A stretch of DNA of 64,000 nucleotides from Leucobacter luti. Lineage in GTDB: Bacteria > Actinomycetota > Actinomycetes > Actinomycetales > Microbacteriaceae. The stretch spans positions 3,344,876 through 3,408,875 of the forward strand of contig NZ_CP080492.1 in NCBI RefSeq assembly GCF_019464495.1, written 5' to 3'. Both the position numbers and the translations under genes were made by a program. The notes under the pieces were generated by a model. The model saw only the letters and a list, made by a program, of their open reading frames with translations, did not search any database and was not told the origin of the DNA. Positions 42,660-53,972 of this stretch are shown here, one piece after another (the first letter of the stretch is position 1; each line of letters starts with the position of its first letter).

Positions 42660-45623
42660 TCAGCTGTGCTGCTGCGCTGGGGGCGTGTCCAATTCAGAAA
42701 CGGGCTGCATGGCGGCCGCATCGGGCTCGACGGGAAGCTCGGAATCCGCCGAAACTTCCTGCGCGGCAGAGACCGAACCAGCGACCGGTGCGTCGACCAG
42801 TCGCCCGGCGACCGTGCTCATCTTCTGAGCATTCGTGATGACTTCACCCAGGCTTTCGAAGTAGCGCGCAACGGCTCCTCGCTCGACCTTCAGCTGAGTC
42901 ATACGGTCCTCGGCCGCCGCAAGCACCTTCGCCGCGCGGTCTTCAGCCGACGCGAACGTGGTCTGCGCACGCTGTTCCGCCTCAAGCACGATCTCGGCGG
43001 CCTGCCGCTCGGCGATCGCCCGCGCATTCCGCGCATCCTGCGCTGCTTCCCGGGTGATCTGTTCGTACTCGGTGCGGGCGGCATCGAGCTGGATCCGCAG
43101 TTCGCTGAGTTCTGCGGTGGCCGCCGCGATTTCGCGCTGCGATGCCTCCGCCGCCTCACGCTGCCTCGCGGCGAGATCCTGTTCAAGCGTCTCACGCTGC
43201 TCAGTGGCGAGAAGCGCGAAGCTGCGGGTGTCGGAGTCGATCTTCTCGGTCAGCTCTCGTGCCGCATCCTCGGCAGCGCTCCGCAGCGCCGCGAGCTGTG
43301 CTTCCTCGGTGCCACGGTATTCCGCGAGCTCGGCGACGGTGTCGGCGCGGAGCAGGTCGGTCTCCTCGGTGACCGCTGCGCGCAGCGCTTCCACCTCGCG
43401 AGCGATTGCAGCTTCCTGTGCTTCGCGCTGTGTCCGCAGGTCCTCGGTGTGCTGGGCGAGCGCCGCGGCGATCTCGCGATCGTGTTCCTCCCGCTCCCGT
43501 GCGAGGTCCGCGGTGAGCTTCGCGCGCTCGCGCTCGATCTGCAGTTCGAGCGCCTCACGCTCAAGTCCAAGCGCCTCAGCGGCCTCTTCGCGCTCGATTC
43601 GCATTCGCTCGGTTTCCGCGGCTTGCTCGTCGGCGATCTGCTGCTGGTGCGCTGTGAGCTGTGCGGCGAGACGTTCCTCCTGCACCGTCGCTGCGTCGGC
43701 GATCCTGGCCTCGTGATCTGCGAAGCCGCGCGCCTGCTCGGCCGCTGCGCGCTCCCGCTCATCGCTGAGTTCCTGCTCATGCACCCCGCGCTCGGCGTCG
43801 ATCTTGGCGCGGTGCGTGTCCCACTCGGCGATGAGTCGATCCTGATGGCTCGCCAGTTCGCTGCCAATCCGGCTCTCGTGCGCGCTGCGTTCAGCCGCGA
43901 TTCGGTCGGAGTGGGCCGTGAGTTCGTCTGCGAGAGTCGCGTCGTGTGCTGCCCGCTCGTTCGCGATGCTCACGTCGTGCGCTGAACGCTCACTTGCGAT
44001 GCGGTGCTCGTGGCTCGCGCGCTCGCTGGCGATGGTGGCTTCGTGGGTGTCGCGTTCCTGCGCGATCGAGGCCTCGTGTGCCTCGCGTTCCTGCGTGATA
44101 GTGGCTGTGTGCTGCGCGAGCTCCTCGGCGATGGCGGTCTCGTGCGCTTCTCGCTCAGCGGAGATCGCGCTCTGGTGCGCAGCGAGTTCAGAGGCGATTC
44201 GTTCCTGGTGCTCTGCGAGTTCTGTGCTGAGCCGCAGTTCATGAGCGTCGAGTTCGCCGGTGAGTCGGGACTCGTGCGCGTCCTGCTCATCGCGGAGCCG
44301 GGCTTCATGCGCGACAATTGCGGCGCGGAGCGCGTCGTCTTGAGCGTCGCGTTCCTCCGCAAGCTCGGCCTCATGTGCCTCGCGCTCGTTCGTGATCCGA
44401 TCGCGGTGCGCCGTCAGCTCAGCGGTGAGCTGTGCCTCTTGCTGGGCGCCGGCTGCGGCGAGTTCCGCTTCGTGACGTGCCCGCTCGTCCGCGCGCTCCT
44501 CAGCCGCCCGCGCGGAGAGCCGCTCCTGCTCGCGTGCGGTCTGGTCGGTCAGCGTCGCAAGCTCTGCGCGATGCGCTTCAAGCTCGCGAGTGATCGCAGC
44601 ATCGTGCTCCGAACGCTCCTGCGCACTGCGATCGAGGTGCGTCTGCTGCTCAAACGCGATGCGACGATCGTGCTGCTCCCGTTCCGCTCGCAGTGCCTCG
44701 TCGTGCTCCTGACGCTCCTGAGCGATGCGGCCGCGCAACGTCTCAATCTCGGTGGTGAGTGCGCGCCGCTGCGCGTCCATGCCCGATTCGAGTTCTCGGG
44801 AGCGCTCCGTGAAGCGCTCTTCGAGCTCAGCCTCTTCACGCTGGCGTTTGGCTTCGAACTCAGCGCGGGCGCGTTCGCCCTCGCGGATGAGGCGCGCGCG
44901 TTCTTGCTCGGCTTCCCGCTCGCTCTCCTCTTGCTGGCGTGCAAGCGAGACAGCGTGCTGCTCAGTTTGGGTGCGGAGTTCCTCAGCGGCGGCGCGAGCC
45001 TCGGAGGTGACGCGCTCAGCTTCTGCTTGAGCAGTCGCGAGTGCGGCCTGTGCTTCGCGGTGCGCACCCTCGCGCTCAGCGCCCGCTTCACGCTCGGCAG
45101 AGCTTCGCGTGAGCTCGGCCGTGCGCTGAGCTTCGTCGAGGAGGCGTTCACGCTCGGCGTTTGCCGCGGCGTCCTGCTGGGCCGCATCGGTCCGTGCGCC
45201 GGTAATGAGGACCTCAGCTTGTTCAGAAGCGGAGTTCAGGAGCTCGTCAGCGCGAGCTTGCGCCGCACTGAGTACTCGGTTGCTCTCTTCCTCCGTCGAA
45301 CGCCGCAGCTTCTCGGCGTCAAGATCTGCCTGCGCCATGAGCCGCTGTGCATGATCTTCAGCAACCTGAAGGCTTTTTTCCACGCGCAGCCCGAGGCCCG
45401 AGTAGCCGCTGGCGCCGAGCTCGGCGACCTGTTCCTGCAACTCTGCAATGAGCTGGCGTTGTTCCTGCCCGACGCTGGTGGCTTGCTGATGCGCTGCTTG
45501 CAGCGCATCGATATGCGATTGCAGAGCGCCGATATGGCCGGTGAGAGCTTGGACTCGCTCATCGACTTCTTCGCGGTTGTACCCACGGAACGCAGGGGTG
45601 AAAGGCTGGACTGCTTCGGACAC
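42660..45623 (-). CDS. Giant coiled-coil protein with DivIVA-like head and hendecad repeats (Scy/FilP-like)
   Basis: A 987-residue protein starting at GTG 45623 (GGAG six bases before; GTG 45707 is an alternative). Residues 1-30 contain the DivIVA-type motif FRGYNREEVDERVQAL. Almost all the rest is charged, Ala-rich coiled coil without a transmembrane segment. From 44411 down to 43752 there are twenty contiguous 11-residue repeats of the form AHExxIAxERE; two more adjoin them and shorter sets lie on both sides. A period of 11 predicts a slightly right-handed coiled coil. Streptomyces polarity and cytoskeleton proteins Scy and FilP use similar non-heptad coils, so a filament or polar scaffold is a fair guess. 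The C-terminal 60 residues are Pro/Ala/Glu-rich. Confidence 0.85.
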   Translation of the reverse strand: MSEAVQPFTPAFRGYNREEVDERVQALTGHIGALQSHIDALQAAHQQATSVGQEQRQLIAELQEQVAELGASGYSGLGLRVEKSLQVAEDHAQRLMAQADLDAEKLRRSTEEESNRVLSAAQARADELLNSASEQAEVLITGARTDAAQQDAAANAERERLLDEAQRTAELTRSSAEREAGAEREGAHREAQAALATAQAEAERVTSEARAAAEELRTQTEQHAVSLARQQEESEREAEQERARLIREGERARAEFEAKRQREEAELEERFTERSRELESGMDAQRRALTTEIETLRGRIAQERQEHDEALRAEREQHDRRIAFEQQTHLDRSAQERSEHDAAITRELEAHRAELATLTDQTAREQERLSARAAEERADERARHEAELAAAGAQQEAQLTAELTAHRDRITNEREAHEAELAEERDAQDDALRAAIVAHEARLRDEQDAHESRLTGELDAHELRLSTELAEHQERIASELAAHQSAISAEREAHETAIAEELAQHTATITQEREAHEASIAQERDTHEATIASERASHEHRIASERSAHDVSIANERAAHDATLADELTAHSDRIAAERSAHESRIGSELASHQDRLIAEWDTHRAKIDAERGVHEQELSDERERAAAEQARGFADHEARIADAATVQEERLAAQLTAHQQQIADEQAAETERMRIEREEAAEALGLEREALELQIERERAKLTADLAREREEHDREIAAALAQHTEDLRTQREAQEAAIAREVEALRAAVTEETDLLRADTVAELAEYRGTEEAQLAALRSAAEDAARELTEKIDSDTRSFALLATEQRETLEQDLAARQREAAEASQREIAAATAELSELRIQLDAARTEYEQITREAAQDARNARAIAERQAAEIVLEAEQRAQTTFASAEDRAAKVLAAAEDRMTQLKVERGAVARYFESLGEVITNAQKMSTVAGRLVDAPVAGSVSAAQEVSADSELPVEPDAAAMQPVSELDTPPAQQHS
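43752..44411 (-). repeat. Twenty contiguous 33-bp (11-residue) coding repeats
   Basis: The segment is exactly 660 bases, twenty units of 11 codons, each with an Ala/Ser/Thr-His-Glu/Asp start, a hydrophobic residue at position 6 and usually Glu-Arg or Glu-Leu at 9-10 (AHEASIAQERD, THEATIASERA, SHEHRIASERS and so on). The DNA copies are degenerate, so the repeat is held at protein level. Confidence 0.9.
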
Positions 45624-45873
45624 GTGCTCTCCGGAATCTGGAACGAGGGATCCCGCGGTCGTGCCGGGGGTGGCGGCGCGGGCCTGTATGGGTTCATGAT
45701 AGTTCACATCCCTTGGCGTCGTGTGGAGTTTGCGTGGCCGACAGAGGGAATCCCGAGCTTCTGCGCATGTCTTATGCGGAAAGCTCCGGTAGCGTTGAAC
45801 GCTGAGGATCCGATTGCGTGCACCGAGAGTGGGTTGCGGTGACCGGAACGGACAACCAATGTGAGGAGCCCAC

Positions 45874-47919
45874 GTGCGATACGTGCTTGCGATTGCGACG
45901 CTTGTGCTTTCCGGCGTGCTGCTAATTCTTGGAATCGGCCAGCGAACCTTTCTTGCCGGACCAGCCGAGATTAGCTTCCCTGTCGATACCAAGTCGGAGA
46001 CGGGCTTCGCGGTCGTTGACGGCGCCGAGTTCTCGAAGATGCCGGGACAGGCGAACGTCGTGGTGAAGGGCGAGCAAGCGTTCGTCGCCACGGGGGCAAC
46101 CCGGGATGTGCGCGGGTGGCTTGAGCCGTTCTCACACGCAGAGCTCTCCGTGAATACCCAGGGTGAGCGCCTGTTGAGCGCGCTGATCGCGCCGGCTCCC
46201 GATGCCGCGCCGGAGAACGTGACCGCTGAGACGGGTCTCGATCCACGAGGCAGTGATCTGTGGCTCGAAGAGCGATCGATCGACGATTCGGGCAGCGGCG
46301 TCGAGACGGAGACGCTGCGTGTGCCGGTATCGCTCACGGCCGATCAGTCGGTATTGATCGCCTCCGACGGTACGCAGCCGGTTCCGAAAGATGTGTCACT
46401 CGTGTGGGCGCAGGATCGCAGCACGCCGCTAGCAGGTCCGTTCCTCGTCGGTGGAGGACTGCTCGCGCTTATCGGTGGCCTGCTCTACCTGCTCGCAGTG
46501 GATCACAACCGACGCGCGCTCGGACCGCGCCGCGGACGCAGGGGGCCGTTGCAGGGCCTCCGCAACCGTCCGACCGGTGGCGGGCGCCGCCGCTCGGTGA
46601 AGTCGGTGCCTGCTCCGACTGCTCCGGCGCAGCCCGTGGCAGATCCGGATCAGGCGGCGGGGACGCGAGCCGCGGCTCCCACGCCCGAGGCCACGCAGGC
46701 TGTGGATCCTGCACCGGAGCCCACGCAGGCTCCGGACCAGAAACCCGCGCCCTCGACGCCGGAACAGCCGGAACAGCCGGAGACCAAATCCGAACGCCGC
46801 GCCGTCACTCCTGGCAAGCGACGTGTGCTGCGCCGTGGACTGCTCCCGGCGCTGGGTCTCACCGCCGCGCTTGGCCTGACCGGATGCTCCGCGAGCTACT
46901 GGCCCCAGTTTGAGCCTGCCGCGTCCACAGAAGCGGCCCCCACGACATCACCGTCTGCAGTGGCTCCTGTTCCAGTGACTGAGGGCCAGCTACACCGGAT
47001 CATTACGCAAATCGCCGATGACGCCGCGCAGGGTGACGAATCACTCAACGCCGCAGTGCTGAGCGAGCGCTTCTCGGGCGATGCACTCGCCCAGCGGACA
47101 GCCAACTACACGATCCGTGCGGAGAAGCCAGATTATGCCGTGGTGCCGCCACGGATCACGGATCAGGAACTCGACTACGAGCTCATGCAGAGCACCGAGA
47201 CATGGCCGAGGACCCTGTTTGTGACGGTCGCTTCGACACCAGGAAGCGAAGCCGCTCCTGCTGAAGGCGAAGAAGCTGCGACGTCGGAGGCAGCCTCGTC
47301 GCCCTCGCTGGCCCTCGTAATGTCACAGCAGAATCCGCACGAGAACTACCACGTCTCACGCGTGATTGCGCTCCGCGGGGGAATCTCGATGCCGCAGGCC
47401 GCGCCAGCAGAGGACGGCACCGCCGTGCTCTCGAACAACATCGAAACGCTCGTGCTGCCTCCTGGGGAGGTCGGAACCGCGTATGCCGCGCTCTTGCAGA
47501 ACGGTGCAGAGGCTGAGCAGGCGAAGTTCTTCGATCTTGAGACGGACACGCTGCTCAGTACGTACGGCAAGGTTCGTACCGAACAAGCGCAGTCTCAGTC
47601 TGACGAAAAGGGGCAGACGATGAAGTTCTCTGTCGCTGCGCGCCAGGGGGACGAAACTCCGGTGGCCCTGTCCACCGGAGCGGGCGGGGCGCTCGTGGCG
47701 ACCACAGTGATCGAGGAACAGATCGTGGACGCTGACGGTGGACGCTACAAGCCCCAGGCCAAGGGCGAAGTAACGGCCCTCTCGGGGCTGACCGGAGAGC
47801 AGGATCGCCTGGTGCAGGAAGTCGCGCACCAGATGCTGTTCTTCGTCCCGAGCAAGGCCGAAGACGCAAAGATTCAGCTGCTCGGAGTTACGAGCGAGCT
47901 GGTGGGAGTGAGGAACTAA
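45874..47919 (+). CDS. Large membrane protein with internal lipobox-like segment
   Basis: A 681-residue protein. Membrane segments are at about 3-22 and 188-209, with an extracytoplasmic domain between. A basic then Pro/Ala-rich cytoplasmic-type linker follows (about 212-315). A third hydrophobic stretch at 322-337 ends in the lipobox-like LTGC (Cys338). The remaining 340 residues look extracytoplasmic. It reads as a membrane protein joined to a lipoprotein. GTG 45874 follows GAGGAG. I recognise it only as a conserved type in actinobacteria without known function; it precedes a thioredoxin-like gene by two bases. Confidence 0.82.
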   Translation: MRYVLAIATLVLSGVLLILGIGQRTFLAGPAEISFPVDTKSETGFAVVDGAEFSKMPGQANVVVKGEQAFVATGATRDVRGWLEPFSHAELSVNTQGERLLSALIAPAPDAAPENVTAETGLDPRGSDLWLEERSIDDSGSGVETETLRVPVSLTADQSVLIASDGTQPVPKDVSLVWAQDRSTPLAGPFLVGGGLLALIGGLLYLLAVDHNRRALGPRRGRRGPLQGLRNRPTGGGRRRSVKSVPAPTAPAQPVADPDQAAGTRAAAPTPEATQAVDPAPEPTQAPDQKPAPSTPEQPEQPETKSERRAVTPGKRRVLRRGLLPALGLTAALGLTGCSASYWPQFEPAASTEAAPTTSPSAVAPVPVTEGQLHRIITQIADDAAQGDESLNAAVLSERFSGDALAQRTANYTIRAEKPDYAVVPPRITDQELDYELMQSTETWPRTLFVTVASTPGSEAAPAEGEEAATSEAASSPSLALVMSQQNPHENYHVSRVIALRGGISMPQAAPAEDGTAVLSNNIETLVLPPGEVGTAYAALLQNGAEAEQAKFFDLETDTLLSTYGKVRTEQAQSQSDEKGQTMKFSVAARQGDETPVALSTGAGGALVATTVIEEQIVDADGGRYKPQAKGEVTALSGLTGEQDRLVQEVAHQMLFFVPSKAEDAKIQLLGVTSELVGVRN

Positions 47920-47921
47920 GA

Positions 47922-48896
47922 ATGACCCAGCAGATTCCCGAACGACTGCCCGGTGGCGGAATTGATCTGAGCCACCTCGCGGCGCGCGGCCAGGCCAGTG
48001 GCCAGCAGAGCGGAGCCCCAGCGGCTGCGGGTGCAGGTGCACCCGCAGGGGCGCAGGTGGTCGACGTGCCATCGCTGGTCATGGATGTCACTGACGCAAG
48101 TTTTGAGCAGGCCGCGCAGCTCTCGACAGTGGTGCCGGTCATCGTCGAGCTGTGGGCCGAATGGAGCGAGCCGGGTACGTCGCTGAGCCCGGTGCTCGCG
48201 AAAGTCACCCGTGAGCTCGCAGGCCGTGCTCTGCTCGCGCGGGTGAATGCCGACGCAAATCCTGGCCTGGTGCAGGCATTCCAGGCCCAGTCGATTCCGA
48301 CTGTCGTTGCCCTCATCGGCGGCCGTCCCGTGCCACTGTTCCAGGGCGCGCAGCCCGAAGAGCAGGTGCGCGAGATCTTCGGGCAATTGATGCAGCTGGC
48401 GGAGCAGCACGGCGTGGTCGGACGCGTCGCAGCGCCGGACAGTGACGGCTCGGACGAGCCTCAGGTCCCCGCGGAGCCCGAAATTCCTGCGGCCCACGTC
48501 GCGGCAGTTGAGGCTGCGGAGCGCGGCGATTTCGAGACCGCGGTCGCCGAGTGGGAAGCAGTTCTGTTGAAAGCGCCTGCTGACGCGGTTGCGCGTGCCG
48601 CGCTCGTGCAGATGAAGCTTCTCCAGCGGCTCTCCGGGGCAAACGCTGAGGCAATCCGCTCGGCCGCTGCTGCCGCACCTCAGGGGGTAGCCGAGCAGCT
48701 CGCCGTCGCTGATCTCGACCTCTCCGGTGGACACATCGAAGATGCCTTTTTGCGTCTGCTCGATCTCTTCGCGGTGAGCGGCGAAGATGAGCGCGCTGTG
48801 GTGCGCGAGCGCCTGCTTGAACTGTTTGAAGTGGTCGGTGTCGCAGATCCGCGCGTGATCGCTGCTCGCGGGCGGCTCGCGAACCTGCTCTACTGA
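47922..48896 (+). CDS. Thioredoxin-like protein without active-site cysteines (YbbN/CnoX type)
   Basis: A 324-residue cytoplasmic protein. After a Gly/Ala-rich start of about 45 residues comes a thioredoxin fold (VPVIVELWAEWSEPGTSLSP, FQAQSIPTVVALIGGRPV), where the usual Trp-Cys-x-x-Cys is replaced by a cysteine-free stretch. The C-terminal 150 residues are TPR-like helices (AAVEAAERGDFETAVAEWEA). This layout matches YbbN-type co-chaperones, which guard proteins from oxidation; this one cannot do thiol exchange. ATG 47922 lies two bases after the preceding stop. Confidence 0.87.
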   Translation: MTQQIPERLPGGGIDLSHLAARGQASGQQSGAPAAAGAGAPAGAQVVDVPSLVMDVTDASFEQAAQLSTVVPVIVELWAEWSEPGTSLSPVLAKVTRELAGRALLARVNADANPGLVQAFQAQSIPTVVALIGGRPVPLFQGAQPEEQVREIFGQLMQLAEQHGVVGRVAAPDSDGSDEPQVPAEPEIPAAHVAAVEAAERGDFETAVAEWEAVLLKAPADAVARAALVQMKLLQRLSGANAEAIRSAAAAAPQGVAEQLAVADLDLSGGHIEDAFLRLLDLFAVSGEDERAVVRERLLELFEVVGVADPRVIAARGRLANLLY

Positions 48897-48907
48897 GCGG
48901 CTTCGAG

Positions 48908-50098
48908 GTGTCTGACACGCGCGCGTATCTGGACCATGCTGCGACCTCGCCGATGCCTGACGAGGTCGCAGCGGAGTACCTGCGCGCGTTGCGGCTCGTG
49001 GGCAATCCCGCCTCGACGCACGCACACGGCCAGCTCGCTAGCGAATCGCTTGAACACGCGCGAGACGAGATCGCCCGACTCCTGGGCTGTGATCATGCCG
49101 AGCTGATCTTCACGAGCGGTGGCACCGAATCAATTAATCTTGCGCTCAAAGGCCTGTACTGGGCCAGACGTCGGGCGGGCAGCGGGAACACGATTCTCGT
49201 TGCTGAGGGTGAACACCATGCGACGATCGAGGCGGCGGAGTGGCTTCGAGACAGCCAGGGCGCCTCACTCATTTGGATGCCCGTCGATCCTGATGGGCGG
49301 CTCGCACCGGAGACGTTGAGCGCCGTTATCGCCGAGACAGGCCCTGACAACGTCGCGCTCGTATCTTTTCTCTGGGCGAACAACGAGGTGGGTACGGTGC
49401 AGCCCGTTACTGAGCTCTGTCAGATTGCCACGGAGGCTGGCATCCCAAGCCACGTGGATGCGGTCTCTGCCCTGGGGCAGCTTCCCATTCATTTCGCCAA
49501 TTCAGGAGCCGCCGCGGTGAGCGTGTCGGCCCACAAGATCGGGGGACCGGTCGGCGTCGGGGCTCTCGTCCTTGGCCGGCGGGCGACCGCGGATGCGCTG
49601 CTCCACGGCGGGACGCAGCAACGATCTCGATCGGGCACTCAGAACGTTGCTGGCGCTGTAGCCTTCGCTGCCGCGTTGCGACGTGCCGTCGGGCCAGGAG
49701 GGGAACCGGATCCGCGCGCGGTCGCCCGCCTCACCGAGCTGCGCGATGCACTGATCGCGGGAGTCCATGCAGCTGACCCCAGCGCCATACTGCGCGGTGC
49801 CACGCCCGGTCCGGCTCGGCTCCCAGGCAACGCCCATTTCACCTTCCCCGGCTGCCAGGGCGATTCGCTGGTGTTTTTGCTCGACGCTGCTGGCGTGTCC
49901 GCCTCCGTTGGCTCGGCGTGCCAGGCCGGCGTCGCCGAAACTTCGCACGTCTTGCTTGCCATGGGCGTGCCTGAGGCCGAAGCTGCTGGTGCCTTGCGCT
50001 TTACGCTTGGCGTGGACACGGAGCTCGCCGAAATCGAGCGGCTCCTCGAGGCGCTCCCAAATGCTCTTGCGCGAGCGCGCACAGCCGGACTCGTCTAG
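48908..50098 (+). CDS. Cysteine desulfurase (IscS/NifS family)
   Basis: A 396-residue PLP enzyme that takes sulfur from cysteine. It shows the N-terminal YLDHAATSPMP, the GGTESINLALKG pocket, PLP-binding His in VAEGEHHATIE, Lys in VSAHKIGGPVGVGAL and the catalytic loop Cys in SVGSACQAGVAE. It starts at GTG 48908 and ends nine bases before mnmA, so it is the likely sulfur source for tRNA thiolation by MnmA, though supply to Fe-S cluster assembly cannot be excluded. Confidence 0.93.
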   Translation: MSDTRAYLDHAATSPMPDEVAAEYLRALRLVGNPASTHAHGQLASESLEHARDEIARLLGCDHAELIFTSGGTESINLALKGLYWARRRAGSGNTILVAEGEHHATIEAAEWLRDSQGASLIWMPVDPDGRLAPETLSAVIAETGPDNVALVSFLWANNEVGTVQPVTELCQIATEAGIPSHVDAVSALGQLPIHFANSGAAAVSVSAHKIGGPVGVGALVLGRRATADALLHGGTQQRSRSGTQNVAGAVAFAAALRRAVGPGGEPDPRAVARLTELRDALIAGVHAADPSAILRGATPGPARLPGNAHFTFPGCQGDSLVFLLDAAGVSASVGSACQAGVAETSHVLLAMGVPEAEAAGALRFTLGVDTELAEIERLLEALPNALARARTAGLV

Positions 50099-50101
50099 AC
50101 T
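50096..50101 (+). promoter_or_regulatory. -10 box TAGACT of a leaderless promoter for mnmA
   Basis: TAGACT overlaps the end of the desulfurase gene and is followed by six bases and the GTG of mnmA. The gene may thus have its own leaderless transcript besides read-through from upstream. Confidence 0.5.
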
Positions 50102-50107
50102 ATTCCG

Positions 50108-51322
50108 GTGAAAGTTCTGGCGGCAATGAGCGGGGGTGTCGACTCCGCGGTAGCAGCAGCGCGCGCGGTCGAGGCCGGGCATGATGTAGTTGGCGTGCAC
50201 CTCGCACTGAGTCGGATGCCGGGAACGGTGCGCACAGGAGCACGCGGCTGCTGCACGATCGAGGACGCCATGGATGCGCGGCGCGCGGCGAATCTCCTCG
50301 GGATCCCTTTTTACGTGTGGGACCTGAGTGAACGATTCCGTGAGGATGTCGTCGATGATTTCATCGCCGAGTACGCCGCGGGGCGCACGCCGAACCCGTG
50401 TATGCGATGCAACGAGAAGATCAAGTTTGCCGCGCTCCTCGACAAGGCGATCGCGCTCGGTTTCGATACGGTCGCAACCGGCCATTACGCCACGCTCACT
50501 GATGGGCCTGGTGGACGGCAATTGCACCGCGCCAGTGCGTGGTCGAAGGATCAGTCGTATGTACTCGGCGTTCTGACCGAGCGGCAGCTTGCACACTGCT
50601 ATTTCCCGTTGGGCGATACGCCATCGAAGGATCTCGTGCGTGCTGAAGCCGCCGAGCGGGGGCTGCAAGTAGCGCAGAAGCCCGACAGCCATGACATTTG
50701 CTTCATTCCCGACGGTGATACACGTGGCTGGCTTTCGGATCACGTGACGCGCACCCCCGGCGAGATTCTTGACGAGGACGGCGCCGTGATCGGCAGCCAC
50801 GATGGCGCGCACGGGTACACCGTTGGGCAGCGCCGTGGCTTGCAGCTCGGGAAACCCGCTGATGACGGGAAGCCACGTTATGTCCTCTCGATTCGCCCGG
50901 TGTCGAACCAGGTGGTCGTCGGGCCCAAAGAACGGCTCGCGATTTCGCGAATCGCTGGAGGGCGATTCAGCTGGGCAGGTGAGCCTGGATTTGATGCGAG
51001 CGAGCGCTTCGCGTGCGAAGTGCAAATCCGCGCGCACGCCGAGCCCGTGCCGGCGTTTGCCCGGCTCGAACCGATCCTGGAAGCTGAGCGTACCGAGCAG
51101 CATCGCGATGATGCAACGCACGAGATCGTGGTCGATATCAACTTGAAGCTCGCTGAGCCGCTCCTCGGTGTGGCACCGGGCCAGACTGCCGTGCTGTACA
51201 TCGGTACGCGTGTGCTCGGACAATTCACGATCGACCGCGCGGTGCCGGACGAGTCGGCGACTGCGGGGTCGGCAGCGTCGACAGCCTCGGCGGATCCGCA
51301 GGCGCAGGTATCGCAGCCGTAA
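50108..51322 (+). CDS. mnmA: tRNA 2-thiouridylase (uridine-34)
   Basis: A 404-residue enzyme that thiolates the wobble uridine of Lys, Glu and Gln tRNAs. It has the P-loop [11 protein letters not shown], the catalytic Cys pair in [13 protein letters not shown] and [11 protein letters not shown], and the [11 protein letters not shown] segment. It starts at GTG 50108 and has about 25 extra Ala/Ser-rich residues at the C-terminus. It directly follows the cysteine desulfurase. Confidence 0.95.
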   Translation: MKVLAAMSGGVDSAVAAARAVEAGHDVVGVHLALSRMPGTVRTGARGCCTIEDAMDARRAANLLGIPFYVWDLSERFREDVVDDFIAEYAAGRTPNPCMRCNEKIKFAALLDKAIALGFDTVATGHYATLTDGPGGRQLHRASAWSKDQSYVLGVLTERQLAHCYFPLGDTPSKDLVRAEAAERGLQVAQKPDSHDICFIPDGDTRGWLSDHVTRTPGEILDEDGAVIGSHDGAHGYTVGQRRGLQLGKPADDGKPRYVLSIRPVSNQVVVGPKERLAISRIAGGRFSWAGEPGFDASERFACEVQIRAHAEPVPAFARLEPILEAERTEQHRDDATHEIVVDINLKLAEPLLGVAPGQTAVLYIGTRVLGQFTIDRAVPDESATAGSAASTASADPQAQVSQP

Positions 51323-51414
51323 TCCTGCACGGGGGCCTCCGCAGGAGTATCGCCTTCGAGTCGTGTCTCGCCCAGCGCACCGCGATTCCTCTGCGCAGTG
51401 TCGGTGGTCGATCC

Positions 51415-51420
51415 TAGAAT
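51415..51420 (+). promoter_or_regulatory. -10 box TAGAAT of a leaderless promoter for ligA
   Basis: TAGAAT is followed by TGACGT and the GTG start of ligA, with no room for a ribosome-binding site. Confidence 0.55.
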
Positions 51421-51423
51421 TGA

Positions 51424-53790
<2,367 letters not shown>

Positions 53791-53865
53791 AACGCGCGTG
53801 CCGTCCGCTCGTGAAGCGCACCTCGTTCCCGAGTCGCAGCCACGGCGGGGCGTCGACGGTCAGAG

Positions 53866-53874
53866 TTATCCACA
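53866..53874 (+). promoter_or_regulatory. Perfect DnaA-box sequence TTATCCACA
   Basis: An exact DnaA box lies in the 182-base gap between ligA and tag. A single box cannot be an origin; it may bind DnaA to tune tag or be chance. Confidence 0.4.
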
Positions 53875-53972
53875 GATGTGCCTGTGGGGTCGGAGCGGTT
53901 GTATGAGCTGATTACGCTGGGCTGTGAAACGCGGTCGCTGGGGGACGAGCGCCCGAGCAGAAAGGCCGGTAT

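Noticed and set aside
43752..44411. Possible CRISPR-like or minisatellite array
   Set aside because: The 33-base units are degenerate in DNA, contiguous without spacers, and conserved as protein hendecads in a single reading frame.
44004..45842. Long plus-strand open frame of 612 residues
   Set aside because: It mirrors the hendecad-repeat coiled-coil gene on the other strand; the Leu/Cys/Arg-rich sequence follows from the reversed repeat codons.
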